Below are positions 1-10,530 of a stretch of DNA of 64,000 nt, piece after piece. The notes beneath the pieces were generated by a model. The model was not told the origin of the DNA, ran no database searches, and saw only the letters and a list, made by a program, of their open reading frames with translations. The stretch is from Rutpela maculata (Eukaryota > Arthropoda > Insecta > Coleoptera > Cerambycidae). A program made the translations under genes and the position numbers. Every line of letters starts with the position of its first letter. The first letter of the stretch is position 1. The stretch lies in NCBI GenBank assembly GCA_936432065.2, contig OW386292.2:103745829-103809828 (forward strand), in the 5' to 3' direction.

Positions 1-98
1 TGCTTGCTTAATATTTTAGTTTCAGTAAGAATGTTTTACCTAATAATAACATTGAAAAAAAAATCGTTTCTGAGATACTTTTATTTAATTTTTCTTAG

Positions 99-175
99 AT
101 TTTCCAAGTAAACAAGAAATTATACCAAAAACTGTAAGTTTAGAATCACTAGCTGTTGGTGAAGTGGTTGATGAG
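99..175 (+). other. Possible internal exon of a host gene
   Basis: A pyrimidine-rich tract ending in AG (91-98) is followed by a 77-bp stretch open in one frame for 25 codons (FPSKQEIIPKTVSLESLAVG and on) and then GAG followed by GTAAAT at 176. This has the form of an acceptor, exon and donor. I do not recognise the peptide. A weaker alternative donor (GTAAGT at 134) lies inside. If real, the 398-3654 transposon sits in the intron that follows. The reading phase at its end does not match the next candidate exon at 3829 directly, so another exon would be needed. Confidence 0.3.
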
Positions 176-397
176 GTAAATGGATAAACACATTATACTT
201 TACTTTTGTTTAATTTATGATATAACTGATATGGAGTCTAAGTAGTTCTGTGATTTACTGCTCTCTACTGAACGATTACATAGACAGTTGGAACAAGATT
301 TTCTTTAACAGTAAATATTGAAAATGTATACACATTTTATTTCAGGAATTTTCTGTATATCTATCGTTTTTTTTTTTTATTGTAAACTTAGAGGCAA

Positions 398-430
398 AAT
401 TGGACCCCCTTTTGCAATAAGGAACCAACT
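398..430 (+). repeat. Left terminal inverted repeat
   Basis: It is the exact reverse complement of 3622-3654 over 33 bases. The outer half is GGACCCCC-rich and the inner half holds the TTGCAATAAGGAACCAAC motif that recurs inside the element. Confidence 0.85.
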
Positions 431-719
431 AGCAAAAATGAATTAAGGAGAAAAAATCATTTTAAAGAAATTGATTTTGAAAAAATTGGGCGTGTTAAAT
501 AAAAATTATATGTAATTTTTTAAATAATATTTATATTTAAACACAAAGCAAATAATGATTAAAGTACAAACTATTACATTTTTTGTATTAACATAAGAAT
601 AAAACCACTTGGTTCTTTTTTGCGAAAATAAAATTTTCCAAAATTAAAAAAGGTAAAAAGGAATCTAATAATAAAAACTGTTTAAAATATTATATTAAAC
701 TCTGTTATGAAATTAACGA

Positions 720-3366
720 CTACTCTTGCACAGGGTCCTCTAATACAAAGTCCAATTCTCCATTATAATCGTCAATATCTTCTTCTATAGACATATCACC
801 GACAAGATTAGTGTAAAATGGTTGATCGGCAACAGGAATAAGATCCATGTAAGATTGTATATCTTCCAATTTCGCCGTTGCTACAGGTTTTCCTTGGGGC
901 CAAAGAGCTTCTAGGCTTTGACAAAAAAAATTGCCGGATGTTGATTTCCTTCCCTTACCTTTTTTGTTGATATTTATTTCTCTATAAGGTTCACCCTGAT
1001 CATATTTTGTCTTCACAAAAATGCTGAAACCATTCAGCATTTTCAAAATGTTTATTTTTTTCATGTGCAACCAATTTATTTTTTCGGCCAAAACATCCTT
1101 TTTTCTATTCGTAATTTCTTTCTCAATTTTTCTTGTTGATACAAAATCATCTTTTTCCATAACAGTTACAAAGAAGGATTTTTTCTTCTACAATTTTTCA
1201 TTATCTGAACATAATCATCAGGTGAATAAAGCTTTTGCTGCCTTTAGAGGGCACACTCAACATCTCCAAAGTCGCTATCGTTGGGGAGGAAGCTATGCCC
1301 CGAAACTAAAAAATTTAAACGTATTTCCTGCAAAAAATCATTTTCTTCTAAAATGCATTTTAACAGTAACACTATTTTAATGTTTCTATTTTGCCCCCCA
1401 CATGAATCACTCCATAAATTCAAAAATTGCACAGAATGGTCAACCCGAGTCGTAATATATTTTCTTAGGCATGAACCGACCTCTTGGGCACCTCGACCTG
1501 CCTGACCTTCTACCCAAAGATGAAAAGTGGACTTTTTTCTTTTCCGGCATAGACCCCAAAATTATACAACCAAAGTTGTCGCTTGTTGGTGGAAAGGCGA
1601 GGAAGAGGAAGCGTTTTCTCCAGATCAAATGTCAGCATTTCTGTGCCCCCATTGTCTTTAGCAAAAACTAAATCTGCATTCATTGTGTCTCTAGCTAATT
1701 CAGCGTCTCTCAAATGTTGATCATGTTCAGTAGTTAGCCTTTGCTTTTCCTGTGTATCCGTGTTTTTAATTTTCGCTTCATATAAATCGCATTTATTACA
1801 AGTATCCTTCTTGGGCATTTTGGTTTTAAGATTAAATTCGGTCAAAAAAATTTTCCGATACGCTGTTAAGCTTACAGAATTTTGATTTTCTTCTCGATAT
1901 AACTTATACATGAATGTTACTGTAACCCCTATTGGCAAAAATTCTTGGTTGCTTTTCTTTACTCTGCAATAGTGCGATTTATAACGAGGAAATTTGTTTA
2001 TATGAGCTATAACAGCGTTTCTTTGTTCCGGAGACATCTTGTTATGGCCACCGGCTATTCCTCTCTTATCGGGTATTGAAAGGTTTCATACTTTACTAAG
2101 AGAGGTATTTACTCACTTTGTAGAAATTCCTAATGTATGTACGAATATCTCTCTACAAATAACAATTTTATTGAGTTCGTAAACTCTGGAGAATTTACGT
2201 TTCTCAGAATTATTTGCTGTGTTCTTGTTTTTTGCCACTTCTCTCACACACGTCGTAATAAATGCTGTCTATGTGTTGTAATCTCCAAGACTCCAGAAAT
2301 GCGTAAAGATTGCTGTTAGTTGCTCAACAGAAACTCTTGTGTAACATTTGCTTAAGCATAAACAATTAAAATCTACAAATGGTTTTGGAGCTACTAGTTT
2401 TCCTTTTGCTGAATGATACACGTCATTGCTGTTCGTCTTTCTTTTTCTTATACTTCTGTCCTGATCTTCAAATTTTCTCTTCCTTCCTTTTTTTGGTCTC
2501 CCTTTGCTGGTTTGTCGATTGAATTGTTATTAGTAATACCATTCTCGGATCCAGTCTCGTTTGCAGAGGAACCCTCATCTGATTCTGAGTCACATCCTTA
2601 ACGGAATCATCTGAACATTCACTAAACTCATCTGCGTGCATTGGAGAGCTTTGATCCGTTTGACGCTGAAATTAGAATATAAAACTAACGATAAAATGGA
2701 AGTGGGTCAAAATTAAATGACAAATTTGACCCTAACTATCCAATAGTGAAGTTAAATAATAGCTTATAAAATAGGCACGTCAGAGGAAATAATGTAAATT
2801 AAAAGCAGGTTTTGCAAAAAAACAACGTACTAAATTTTCTAAAAAATTGACTTGAAAACTATCTCCTAAGCTGATGCGAATTAAAAATGTATTTTGCAAA
2901 AAGGAACCAATTTAGTAATTTATTTAAAAAAAATCTACTTACAAACGCATTACCATTTTCCTGTTTGCTTGAAACACAACTATTTAAGTCTTTTTTACCG
3001 GATTCTCTTTCGGCTTCATCTTCACTAACCTTAATTAAAAAAAAAGAGAGTATTAAAGAGTCGTCTCTTAAGTTGATAAAAATGTATTTTGCAATAAGGA
3101 ACCAACTTAATTTATTAAAAAAAATCTACTTACCAACGAATTTTTGCTTAAAACACCCGCCTTCCAAACAGCTTCTCCCTTATTGTACTCGCTTCTCTTT
3201 TCTTCTGGAGTAACCTTAATAAAACAAAGAGTATTGAGTAGCAGTTTTTAGTTTAGGTTTTTAAAATGTTATCTGTTTTAAGTTTCTTGTTATTACATAC
3301 CTGTATTTTGTCAGTTTGTTCCTTTTCTAACACCAAAGACACTAAAAACTTTCCTCTAGTTGCCAT
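720..3366 (-). pseudogene. Arthropod transposase-like protein with zinc-knuckle-like CNKCD and GGQNRN motifs, broken
   Basis: Protein blocks appear on the minus strand in order. First come spliced N-terminal exons (3366 to 2943), then a basic GRPKKGRKRK stretch near 2500. A block at 2037-1510 contains TFMYKLYREE, PKKDTCNKCD and LWLYNFGVYAGKEKSPLFIF. The next block (1432-1244) contains SDSCGGQNRNIKI and SGHSFLPNDSDFGDVECAL. The C-terminal block (1160-720) contains SYMDLIPVADQPFYTNL and ends in TAG. This order (C-x2-C, then an acidic GGQN block, then GHS-DFG, then PFY-L) is one I associate with a large family of unnamed insect proteins that look transposon-derived; acidic residues in the last blocks may be catalytic. 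Frames change around 2590, 2510, 1510 and 1240, so this copy cannot make a full protein. No biochemical role is known to me. Confidence 0.6.
2943..3366 (-). CDS. First three exons of the transposon gene
   Basis: Exon 1 is 3366-3301 (22 codons, MATRGKFLVSLVLEKEQTDK and on), with CAG followed by GTATGT. Exon 2 is 3214-3134 (27 codons, starting VTPEEKRSEYNKGEAVWKAG), with TTG followed by GTAAGT. Exon 3 is 3029-2943 (29 codons, starting VSEDEAERESGKKDLNSCVS), with TTT followed by GTAAGT. All three junctions are in phase 0 and each acceptor is AAG. A fourth exon probably starts at 2665 after TTTCAG (RQTDQSSPMHADEFSECSDD) and soon goes out of frame. The start codon was chosen because it opens the only in-phase exon chain and lies just inside the right TIR. 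The peptides are acidic and low in complexity; I see no domain in them. Confidence 0.6.
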
Positions 3367-3452
3367 TTTCAAATAATTTAAAACACTTAGGAAAACTGCA
3401 CACGCGGTATTTCGTAAAGATACTTCAGTTAAGCAATATAGAACGAACTCCC

Positions 3453-3560
3453 GTGGTTCTTTATTGCAAAATGTAAAAGATAGGTTCCTCCGTTTTCAGT
3501 TGAGTCATCTGGTCAATAGATGTCGCACCTATGCATTATATGTTGGTTCTTTATTGCGAA
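3453..3560. repeat. Subterminal copies of a TIR-derived motif
   Basis: The motif TTGCAATAAGGAACCAAC from the TIR occurs, with one or two changes, at 3453-3471 and 3542-3560 in right-end orientation. It also occurs at 2892-2914 and 3085-3108 in left-end orientation, and at 606-627 in right-end orientation. With the two TIRs that makes seven copies in one element. Repeated subterminal motifs of this kind are often transposase-binding sites; that role is inference here. Confidence 0.6.
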
Positions 3561-3621
3561 TAGATAAAACACAAGTGTTACATTGTAGCGAACTAAATAT
3601 CTCAATTTAGCAAAAAATGTC

Positions 3622-3654
3622 AGTTGGTTCCTTATTGCAAAAGGGGGTCCAATT
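3622..3654 (-). repeat. Right terminal inverted repeat
   Basis: It matches the left end exactly as reverse complement. The region between it and the gene start at 3366 should hold the promoter; no clear TATA box was seen. Confidence 0.85.
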
Positions 3655-3828
3655 ATTATTGTGGGGTAAACTGAATGCAAAATGTACATCAGGTTCCTTT
3701 ATACAGAAAGATTCCCCCAAATTCAGGATTTCTGCATGGCTTACTCTTGTGTGTTTACCAATTTGCATGTACACAAAGGATTAAGTTAAAGCAGCCAGTA
3801 TTATTTTCCCAATCTCTTGATTCCTCAG

Positions 3829-3965
3829 TGTTTGTCAAATGCTCGAGGAAAAGAATGAAGAAATTCAAACTTTAAAAAACCTTGTTAGAAATAGGGACAG
3901 ACATATTCAGGAACTGACTGAATTGAATATGGAGTTACAGAGAAAAGTAATTAATGCTGTACAAG
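3829..3965 (+). other. Possible coiled-coil exon of a host gene
   Basis: TTCCTCAG at 3821-3828 is followed by 137 bp open in one frame and then ACAAG followed by GTAAAA at 3966. The peptide (MLEEKNEEIQTLKNLVRNRD, then RHIQELTELNMELQRKV) has heptad spacing of leucine and isoleucine and is rich in charged residues, as expected for a coiled coil. I cannot name the protein. The exon lies just outside the right end of the 398-3654 transposon, on the same strand as the exon-like segment at 99-175. Nothing convincing follows before 4361. Confidence 0.4.
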
Positions 3966-4360
3966 GTAAAAATAAAATTAACAAGTTCTCTTGTGTTTAC
4001 ACTAAATTTTCGTTGCATTTTAGCCTTCGTGTGCTGGCAGAGCAGTATGCATCTATTGCATGTAATTCACTTACACTCCATTACTCATTCCAAATATATT
4101 ATATAAACTGTTTTTATTGTTTATTTCAGAATGTTCACATTGGACAAAATATTTTTTATTAAGAAATATGTGTATGACTTATGTTTCATGCTACCACGTA
4201 ATGGCAGCTAATTCGTTAAAAATATAGCCAAATCTGAATCGTGTAAAGAAAGATGTCACTTGACCCCCTTAGACCCTACGAAATTAAAAGCAATTTATGG
4301 TAAGGTATATTCCATTATTTTTACAAAGAAAGATTTTTTATTTATTTGCGTTTATCATGA

Positions 4361-4812
4361 TTAGAGAATTTATTTAGGTATTAAGCAAATCACAACTTTT
4401 TTATTTATTATGAAATTATCCATATTCTGTATATTGTTGCCCTAATCTGGGCACACTAATATACTAGTCAGGTAAATACTTTAAAATACTCATTATTGGA
4501 GAACCAGTCAAAACAGCTACTCTTCTAGCTAATACTAACGAAGTATTGAATTACATGATAAGATTCTTAGCATTTTAAAGCAAAAAAAATATATTGCAAA
4601 TACTTAAATCATTTATTTCAGCTCTGTACCTTCAGCTTGATCTCTGGGAGATTACCCGGCTTTCCCCTCATGGACGTATGTTCCCCTAACCTGCCTAGTT
4701 ATATCTGCGAGAGCTCCTGCTCGCGGGTGAGGCGGGTCGGCAACGGCCCCCTCTCCACCCTGCGCGTAATATGCCGGTCAGTTGTCACGTGTCCGCGCGG
4801 CGCTTCTTCAGC
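4361..4812 (+). repeat. Left arm of a long-range inverted repeat (AT-rich plus GC-rich blocks)
   Basis: Block 4361-4620 is a diverged reverse complement of 11813-12072. It shares, for example, the TAGAGAATTTATTTAGGTA end and the CTTAAATCATTTATTT end. Block 4636-4812, unusually GC-rich for this window, is the reverse complement of 11380-11556 (CGCGCGGCGCTTCTTCAG). In this arm the two blocks are adjacent; in the right arm they are about 256 bp apart. The short coding frames across the GC-rich block are on both strands and look accidental. Confidence 0.65.
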
Positions 4813-5428
4813 AGGGATGCGCCTGTCATTACAATTGTAATAGATCTGTTAGCATTTACACGCTTTTATTACTACATTTATAAAAATCAACAAACCTATT
4901 ACAATCTCGAATGTGCACTATGCTGTAGTAATGTCATCATTGTTATCTTGCTGGTATCTTTTTTTGTCAGGTTGGCGATGACTTCTGCATTTTTAGTGGC
5001 TAGTGATTTGTTTGCCGGTGCTGTTGGCAACCGATAACTTGCGTGTCAAATGTCAATACTTGTGATTATGATTTTTATTTGATCATTAATAATATCATTA
5101 TTGCTACTTATTAGAGTTATAGTTACATATTTAGAGAAATATCAAATTATCAAGTTGTGTAAAATGTCAATACACAGGTAATAAAAAACATTTACCTTAT
5201 GTTTTTTATTACCTGTGTATTGACATGTTTCATTTGTCTTAACATTCTGTTTTTATAGGTACACTTAATTCCTACATCTATCGCAAATAATGCAAGTACG
5301 AGTGCAAGTATCAGTGAAGAAAATCCTGAAACTAATAATGATAAAAGCCATGATACCATCTATAATAGGCATAATAAAAGATCTCATTGTTTAATCGATA
5401 ATGATAGTCAACTTCACTAAGTGACATT
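4813..5428. other. Non-coding stretch before the hAT remnant
   Basis: No gene is recognisable. The stretch contains a perfect 28-bp palindrome (listed separately) and runs into the degraded 5' part of the hAT transposase. Confidence 0.4.
5164..5226. repeat. Perfect 28-bp inverted repeat with 7-base loop
   Basis: The arms at 5164-5191 and 5199-5226 are exact reverse complements (starting ATGTCAATACACAGG); the loop is TTACCTT. A transcript would fold into a stable hairpin. No coding frame overlaps it. Confidence 0.9.
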
Positions 5429-7399
5429 AGTGACAGTAACGAAGCTATCCAGCTCCAGAAAAAATGTAGGAAATGGAAACTCACTTACAAACAAAAATTT
5501 AAAACCGAATGGGTTACTGCAGACAGCAAAAATTGGTTGACTAAAAATGAAAATGGTGAACCAGTATGTCAAATATGCAAAACTAAAAGTTTAGCTGGTG
5601 GAATCACCCACATTACAAGGCATTCGAACAGTAAATCTCACCAAAGGAAACTGAGAACTTTAGAATCAACGCCCAAAATTGATGATTCTATAAGAAATGA
5701 ATTGACCGAAAAAGAGAGATTAAAAAGTGGTATTAAAAAGGGTGAAGTAAAAATGCTCATGTTTATTGCTGAACACAATTTATCATTAAAACTACTAGAT
5801 CACTTACCACAATTTATCTCATCAGTGTGTTATGACTCGGAAGTACGTTGTGCTCGTAAGACAGGAACTACTTTATGTACTCAAGTAATCGGACCAGAAA
5901 ACTTGGAACGCATTTCAAAAGACTTGAAAATCAGTGGGTATTCCCTGATTATCGATGAGACAACAGATGTGAGCTCTACGAAGTGTTTAACAGTTATTGC
6001 TCGCTATTATAAGAATGATAAAGTAAGAGATAAATATTAGTTAGTGAAAGTGAAAGAAGCAACAGCTGAGTCATTATTTAATGCTATAAAGCAAATGCTG
6101 CAAGAAAACGAAATTCCACTTTCGAAGACGATTGGTTTTGCAGCTGACAATGCGTCTGTGATGCAAGGTAACAAAATAGGCGTTCAAACTAGGTTCCAAA
6201 AAGAAGTTCCAGGATTATTTGTACTATGCTGTGTATGCCACTCTTTGGCATTGTGTTCTTCTGCTGCCTGTAAGAAGCTACCCCAGTCTGTTGAATCTTT
6301 GGCGAGAGATACATCTTATTTTTCACATAGTTCTAACCGATTAGAAGAACTTAAAGAATATCAAATATTTGCTGAAATAAAACCACATAAACTTTTAAAA
6401 TTAAGTCAAACCCGATGGCTTTCATTGGAGATTGTTGTTAATAGAATTTTGGAGCAATGGAGTGCCCTTATTCTTTTTTTACAAATGAATCATATGATAA
6501 AGACAGCATGATAAATCCAGAATCGATTCTAAGTGCTGTAAATAATGTTATATTCAAACTGTATTTCAGTTTTTTATCCTATATTTTAGACATTGTAAAT
6601 AAAATGAATGTTGAATTTCAAAGTCAAAATCCAAAATTATATTTACTCCATGTTAGAGTATCTGGACTGTTTCACTCTATTGTAAATAATTTTATTAAAA
6701 CTGAATATTTAGAAAAATTAGTAAAAAAAGGATATAACCAAATACGGTTTCTTCCTGAAAATTATAAAGATTTAAGTCAAATTTATTGTGGTGCAAATAG
6801 TGAATTAATTATTAATAGTTTTTCAAATAGAATTCAACAAACCGATTTAGATAGATTTAAAATACGATGTTTAGATTTTTATATAGAGTTAAGTAAGCAA
6901 ATTCTTAACAGATTTAATTTTAATGACCTTGTTTTAAAGTTTTTAAATAATTTCGACCCTGTTGTTGCGACATCTGGAACATGTGAATCTTTAGTACCAC
7001 TTGATTCTAAATTTTAACAAATGGTAAAAAATTGGAACAATTAAATACAGAATGGCGAGATTTGCCTACAAATGGAGAAGTAATAAAACACCTAAAGGAC
7101 TCAACTGGAAAGGTTTGCCAATTTGAAAAATTTTGGGCATTGGAGTTTAACCTAAAAAATAGTATATATTTTCCAATTTGGCATATTTTTTAAAAGGAAT
7201 ATTTTCTTTACCTCATTCATCCGCAACTGCGGAGAGGATTCTTTCCCAATTATCATTAATAAAAACTAAAAATCGAAATAGATTGTCTACGAAAATTTGC
7301 AGTGCGTTATTACACACAAAATCTCTTTTGGAGGACACAACATGCTTCCAGTTTAAACCCTCGGATTCTTTAATGACGAGAAATTTGGTTACTCAGTAA
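5429..7399 (+). pseudogene. hAT-superfamily transposase, SCAND3/ZMYM6-like type, broken
   Basis: The frame is recognisable from about 5429. A zinc-finger-like block CQICKTK then H-x5-H (5567-5640) comes first. It is followed by IIDETTDVSSTKCLTVIARY near 5950, which has the first acidic residues of the hAT RNase H-like core, and by GFAADNASVMQG near 6135 and LSQTRWLSLEIVVNRILEQW near 6400. The C-terminal dimerisation motif SLPHSSATAERILSQ is near 7208. Such proteins cut and paste hAT transposons. This copy has an in-frame TAG at 6038-6040, a frame change between 6457 and 6511, a stop at 7017 and further shifts near 7020 and 7178. I found no clear TIRs. Family assignment is by motif; clade is uncertain. 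Confidence 0.8.
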
Positions 7400-7469
7400 A
7401 GAGACTGGGTAGCGCCAGATGAACCTGATGAGATTACATTTTAATTAACTTGTTTTTATTTAATTAACT

Positions 7470-8483
7470 TGAAGTAGGTATCGCAAGCAATCCGTTGAAA
7501 TAAATTCAGTAATTGGTGATGAGAGAACAGTAACGTGTGGTGTACCACAGGGCACTGTTCTAGGTCCTATTCTTTTTACCATCTATATTAATAATTTACT
7601 ATCAATTGATTGTGAGGGAAAAGTTATTAGTTTTGCAGATGACACCGCCGTTTTCTATACAGATACATCATGGGAGGGCCTTAAGCAAAAAGTGGAAAAT
7701 AATATGAATATTCTCATCGATTGGTTTAACCACAAGATTCTAACTATTAATTTCGAAAAAACTCTATTTATGCCTTTTGGCTGCTACAAGAACTCTTTAC
7801 CTACTTACAACAAATTAACCATCAACAACCATGGAAAAAAAATAGAAATTATGTCAGCAGAGAAAGCTAAATATCTTGGAGTAACCTTTGACAAACATCT
7901 ACGATGGGATTATCATATCGAGCGTGTAACTCAAACTCTAAGAAGTATTTTATATAAGTTTAAATATTTCAGATCATTTTTAGATATACCACATTTAAAA
8001 ATATTATATTTTGCGTTAGTGGAATCACGCATATCTTATGGAATTCTTGGATGGGGCGGCGCTGCAAATAGTTACTTAAAAAAATTAGAAATTTTACAGA
8101 AAAAGTTTTAAAAAATAATTTATCAAAAAAATAATACTTACCCTTCCAATTTACTGTATCATGAGGCAAAAATTTTGGACTTGCGACAAATATTTTTTTT
8201 AAAAGCTGTTACTCACCAGTGGAAATACAAACATCAATTAGTTTTAATTGACCATACGTATGAAACTAGGAATAAAATGAAGGGCCAAGCGAAAACGCCT
8301 GCTGCTGAAAAATCGGTGGGTCAAAGAAGCTTAGCTTTTTTGGCCCCTAGATTATATAATGAACTGCCAAGTCAGGTAAGGGATGTACGTTTCTTAAATC
8401 AATTTAAAACTAGGGCTAAACAATTTGTACTCAATATGAGCAGGGACGAGGTATCCAAATTATTAAATGTAAATAGAGATTAA
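7470..8483 (+). pseudogene. 5'-truncated non-LTR retrotransposon, reverse transcriptase C-terminal half
   Basis: The frame opens inside the RT domain: GVPQGTVLGPILFTIYINNL, then SFADDTAVFY at 7629-7658 with the catalytic aspartates, then KYLGVTFDKHLRWDYHI and the C-terminal SRISYGILGWGGA. After a stop at 8109-8111 the same family continues as a second block (8175-8483) with TYETRNKMKG and SLAFLAPRLYNELPSQVR. This layout is typical of Jockey/CR1-like LINEs. The 5' part (ORF1, endonuclease, N-terminal RT) is missing, as is usual after incomplete target-primed reverse transcription. The FADD box is intact, but the protein is split. Confidence 0.8.
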
Positions 8484-8801
8484 AATATATGTTTATAGTA
8501 CTGTTAAGATTAGATAGACAAGGTCAGTGTTTACTTAGGTGTTTTTGTGTGCATGTGTGTATGTATGTATATTGTTGATAAGTACATGGAATATATATTG
8601 TATGGAGTGCTGATGAACTGAGAAATTATTGCCACTTGCAAGTGTTACTTTTGTGGTACTTTCTTTTGTTTATTTACTTACAACTTTATGTCGTACATGA
8701 ACTTTTTAATATATACTATAATGTAGAGAGTTATTATGTAATGTGTATTAGTCTATGTAATTTATGTAAATAAACAAATTATTATTATTATTATTATTAT
8801 T
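8484..8801 (+). repeat. LINE 3' untranslated region and TTA-repeat tail
   Basis: This non-coding stretch follows the RT block and ends in about seven TTA units (8779-8801) instead of poly-A. The same tail type ends the LINE fragment at 52684-52705. A short-repeat tail of this kind is known for I/Jockey/CR1-like LINEs. Confidence 0.55.
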
Positions 8802-9032
8802 ATATCCTGGGTTATCGGTCTTTATAATAAAATTACTCTTTTCTTACGTTTCGGTTTATTCAATCATCGCTGGAGAACACAATATGACAATAGCACCATA
8901 CATTACGACAATTTTTTTTTCAAAACAAACGTATTTGCAACCAAAAAAATCAGACAAACACCATGCACAAAATAGATTGCAACAACCGTAATAGCACATA
9001 TATCGGCAAAACAAAACAATATGTGCATAATA

Positions 9033-9161
9033 GTATATTGTATTACTAGGAGTAGAACGCACTCTTTTTTGTGTTGAGCCCAGGATTTGCGGCTGAGGCG
9101 AAGCCGAAGCCGCAAACTGGGCGAAACACAAAAAAGGCGTTCTACTCCGTGTAATATATAC
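9033..9161. repeat. Long imperfect hairpin
   Basis: The left arm runs from GTATATTGTATTACTAGGAG and the right arm ends CTCCGTGTAATATATAC. The centre is GC-rich (GCGGCTGAGGCGAAGCC). The arms are over 50 bp with a few mismatches and a very short loop. Confidence 0.7.
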
Positions 9162-9285
9162 TATTTTTTCTTCAAGCGTATTAAAATGCAAAAATTCATT
9201 TATTTATCATAAATGTACAAATATTCAAACTACAGTCTTACATGTTGACACAATATGACAAGTGGCTAGTGGATAGCGCGCCACC

Positions 9286-9436
9286 GGTGGCTTTCGGTAT
9301 TAACATTATGTTACTAGTAAAACAATACCCACTACGGCGGCGCTTTCGGAACTAACATTATGTTACTAGTAAAACAATGTCCACTACGGTGGCGCTCGGT
9401 ACTATCATTTTGTTACTAGTAAAACAATGTCCTACT
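9286..9436. repeat. Three-copy tandem repeat, unit about 50 bp
   Basis: Units start at 9286, 9336 and 9388, each with GGYGGC, then AACATTATGTTACTAGTAAA or a close variant, then CAATRYCC. It lies inside the 8817-9855 element. Confidence 0.8.
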
Positions 9437-9869
9437 TCTACTTCTGTTTTTGGTGACATAATTTAAACATTTTAATACGCTTGAAGAAAAAATAATATAT
9501 ACACATAAATATAATATAGAAACAACCAAAATTCGACAACACTCATGCCTTTGAAAATTTTCATAGCTTTAATTTGGTAATATTAAAATTTTAGAAAAAG
9601 AACCAAACCTTCACCGAAGAACAACACATGAAATGTTACAGATTTAAAGGCATACTAACGCAATAAACTACCGCATTGAGAAAATTTAAGCGAAACATTA
9701 TTTAATCTCATATACACCTAAAATGTAAATAGGAGTTGAAGTGTGTAATTTAATAATAGTAATGTGTATCCACGTGTACAAAAAATAGCATGTAGTTCAC
9801 TGACGATGGTTGAATAAACCGAAAAGTAAGAAAAGAGTAATTTTATTATAAAGACCAATCAATCAATCA

Positions 9870-10530
9870 ATAAAAACAAATTTATTAATAGTTACTTGTA
9901 CAGTAATGCGCCTGACCGGATCCCGGTCCGGAGCGACCCACGCAACCACGGCATGCAGCGTCGTGGTGAATGCGTGGGTGGGCGGAGCGGGTTCGGTTCG
10001 GCTTTAACAATAATTGGAGTGGAGTGGTTAGCGCTCCTGTTTAACGATTAAAACTTAAAGCTAACAATTTATTTGAACAATATCAAGAAGTGATTTGAAA
10101 TATTAAGGCTAATTTTAAAAGTAAAAACAAAATTAAAATTAGGCACATAGTGTTTTGGGTCGCAGCACTCGCGCACTGCGCACTTTTTCAGTTCTGGTTG
10201 CTGGTGCGGGGAAAACTCAACGAAAAAACCCGTTCGAACTAGTAACGTCCTTCGTCCGATGGTTAGACTGCCTCCGGAAAGGTAGGATGGAAGGAAAGTT
10301 GTGATTTAAAATGTTTGGATTTTCAAGAGGTTATTGGTCGAGAGAGGATTTTGAAAAGGGAGACAAAAAGGACAAAAGAACAAAAATTAACAGAAATAAC
10401 AAATAGGAGACGAATAGAGGGAATTGAAAGGGGTTTGAGAGTAAAAGGTGGTGAAAAGTAAAAGGTGGTGAAAGGGAAATTGTGGTATAGGAAATTTTTG
10501 GCTAGGGATGTTGCCGAAAGATAGGCAACG
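9870..10530. other. Non-coding stretch before the DIRS fragment
   Basis: A CAAT-rich tetranucleotide run at the TIR element's edge is followed by a GC-rich patch (9905-10000), then purine-rich sequence (10330-10480). No conserved reading frame was recognised on either strand. It may include degraded DIRS sequence upstream of the RNase H block. Confidence 0.35.

Larger units (their letters stand above)
398..3654 (-). mobile_element. 3.26-kb TIR DNA transposon with a spliced transposase-like gene
   Basis: The ends are 33-bp perfect inverted repeats (398-430 and 3622-3654) that begin AATTGGACCCCC. If the true end is GGACCCCC, both sides are flanked by AATT, which would fit a 4-bp target duplication, though AATT is a palindrome and so ambiguous. 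Between the ends lies one decayed minus-strand gene (720-3366) whose start codon is 256 bp inside the right TIR. Copies of a motif from the inner half of the TIR (TTGCAATAAGGAACCAAC) recur near both ends. The superfamily is not certain. A Sola-like element would fit the size and a 4-bp target site, but this is a guess. Confidence 0.7.
8817..9855. mobile_element. Non-autonomous 1.04-kb TIR element with nested palindromes
   Basis: The ends 8817-8869 and 9803-9855 are 53-bp inverted repeats with about two to three mismatches (GGTCTTTATAATAAAATTAC). No transposase frame is present. Inside lie a GC-rich hairpin (9033-9161), a second inverted pair (9149-9188 with 9468-9504) and a three-unit tandem repeat (9286-9436). 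The inner inverted pair suggests one element nested in another. Superfamily is unknown and no target duplication was clear. Confidence 0.7.

Noticed and set aside
4637..5037. Plus-strand frames over the GC-rich block
   Set aside because: The block is part of an inverted repeat that also gives frames in its other copy (11363-11554). No protein motif is present.
9905..10200. GC-rich patch considered as an rRNA or tRNA gene
   Set aside because: No tRNA cloverleaf or conserved rRNA sequence was recognised.
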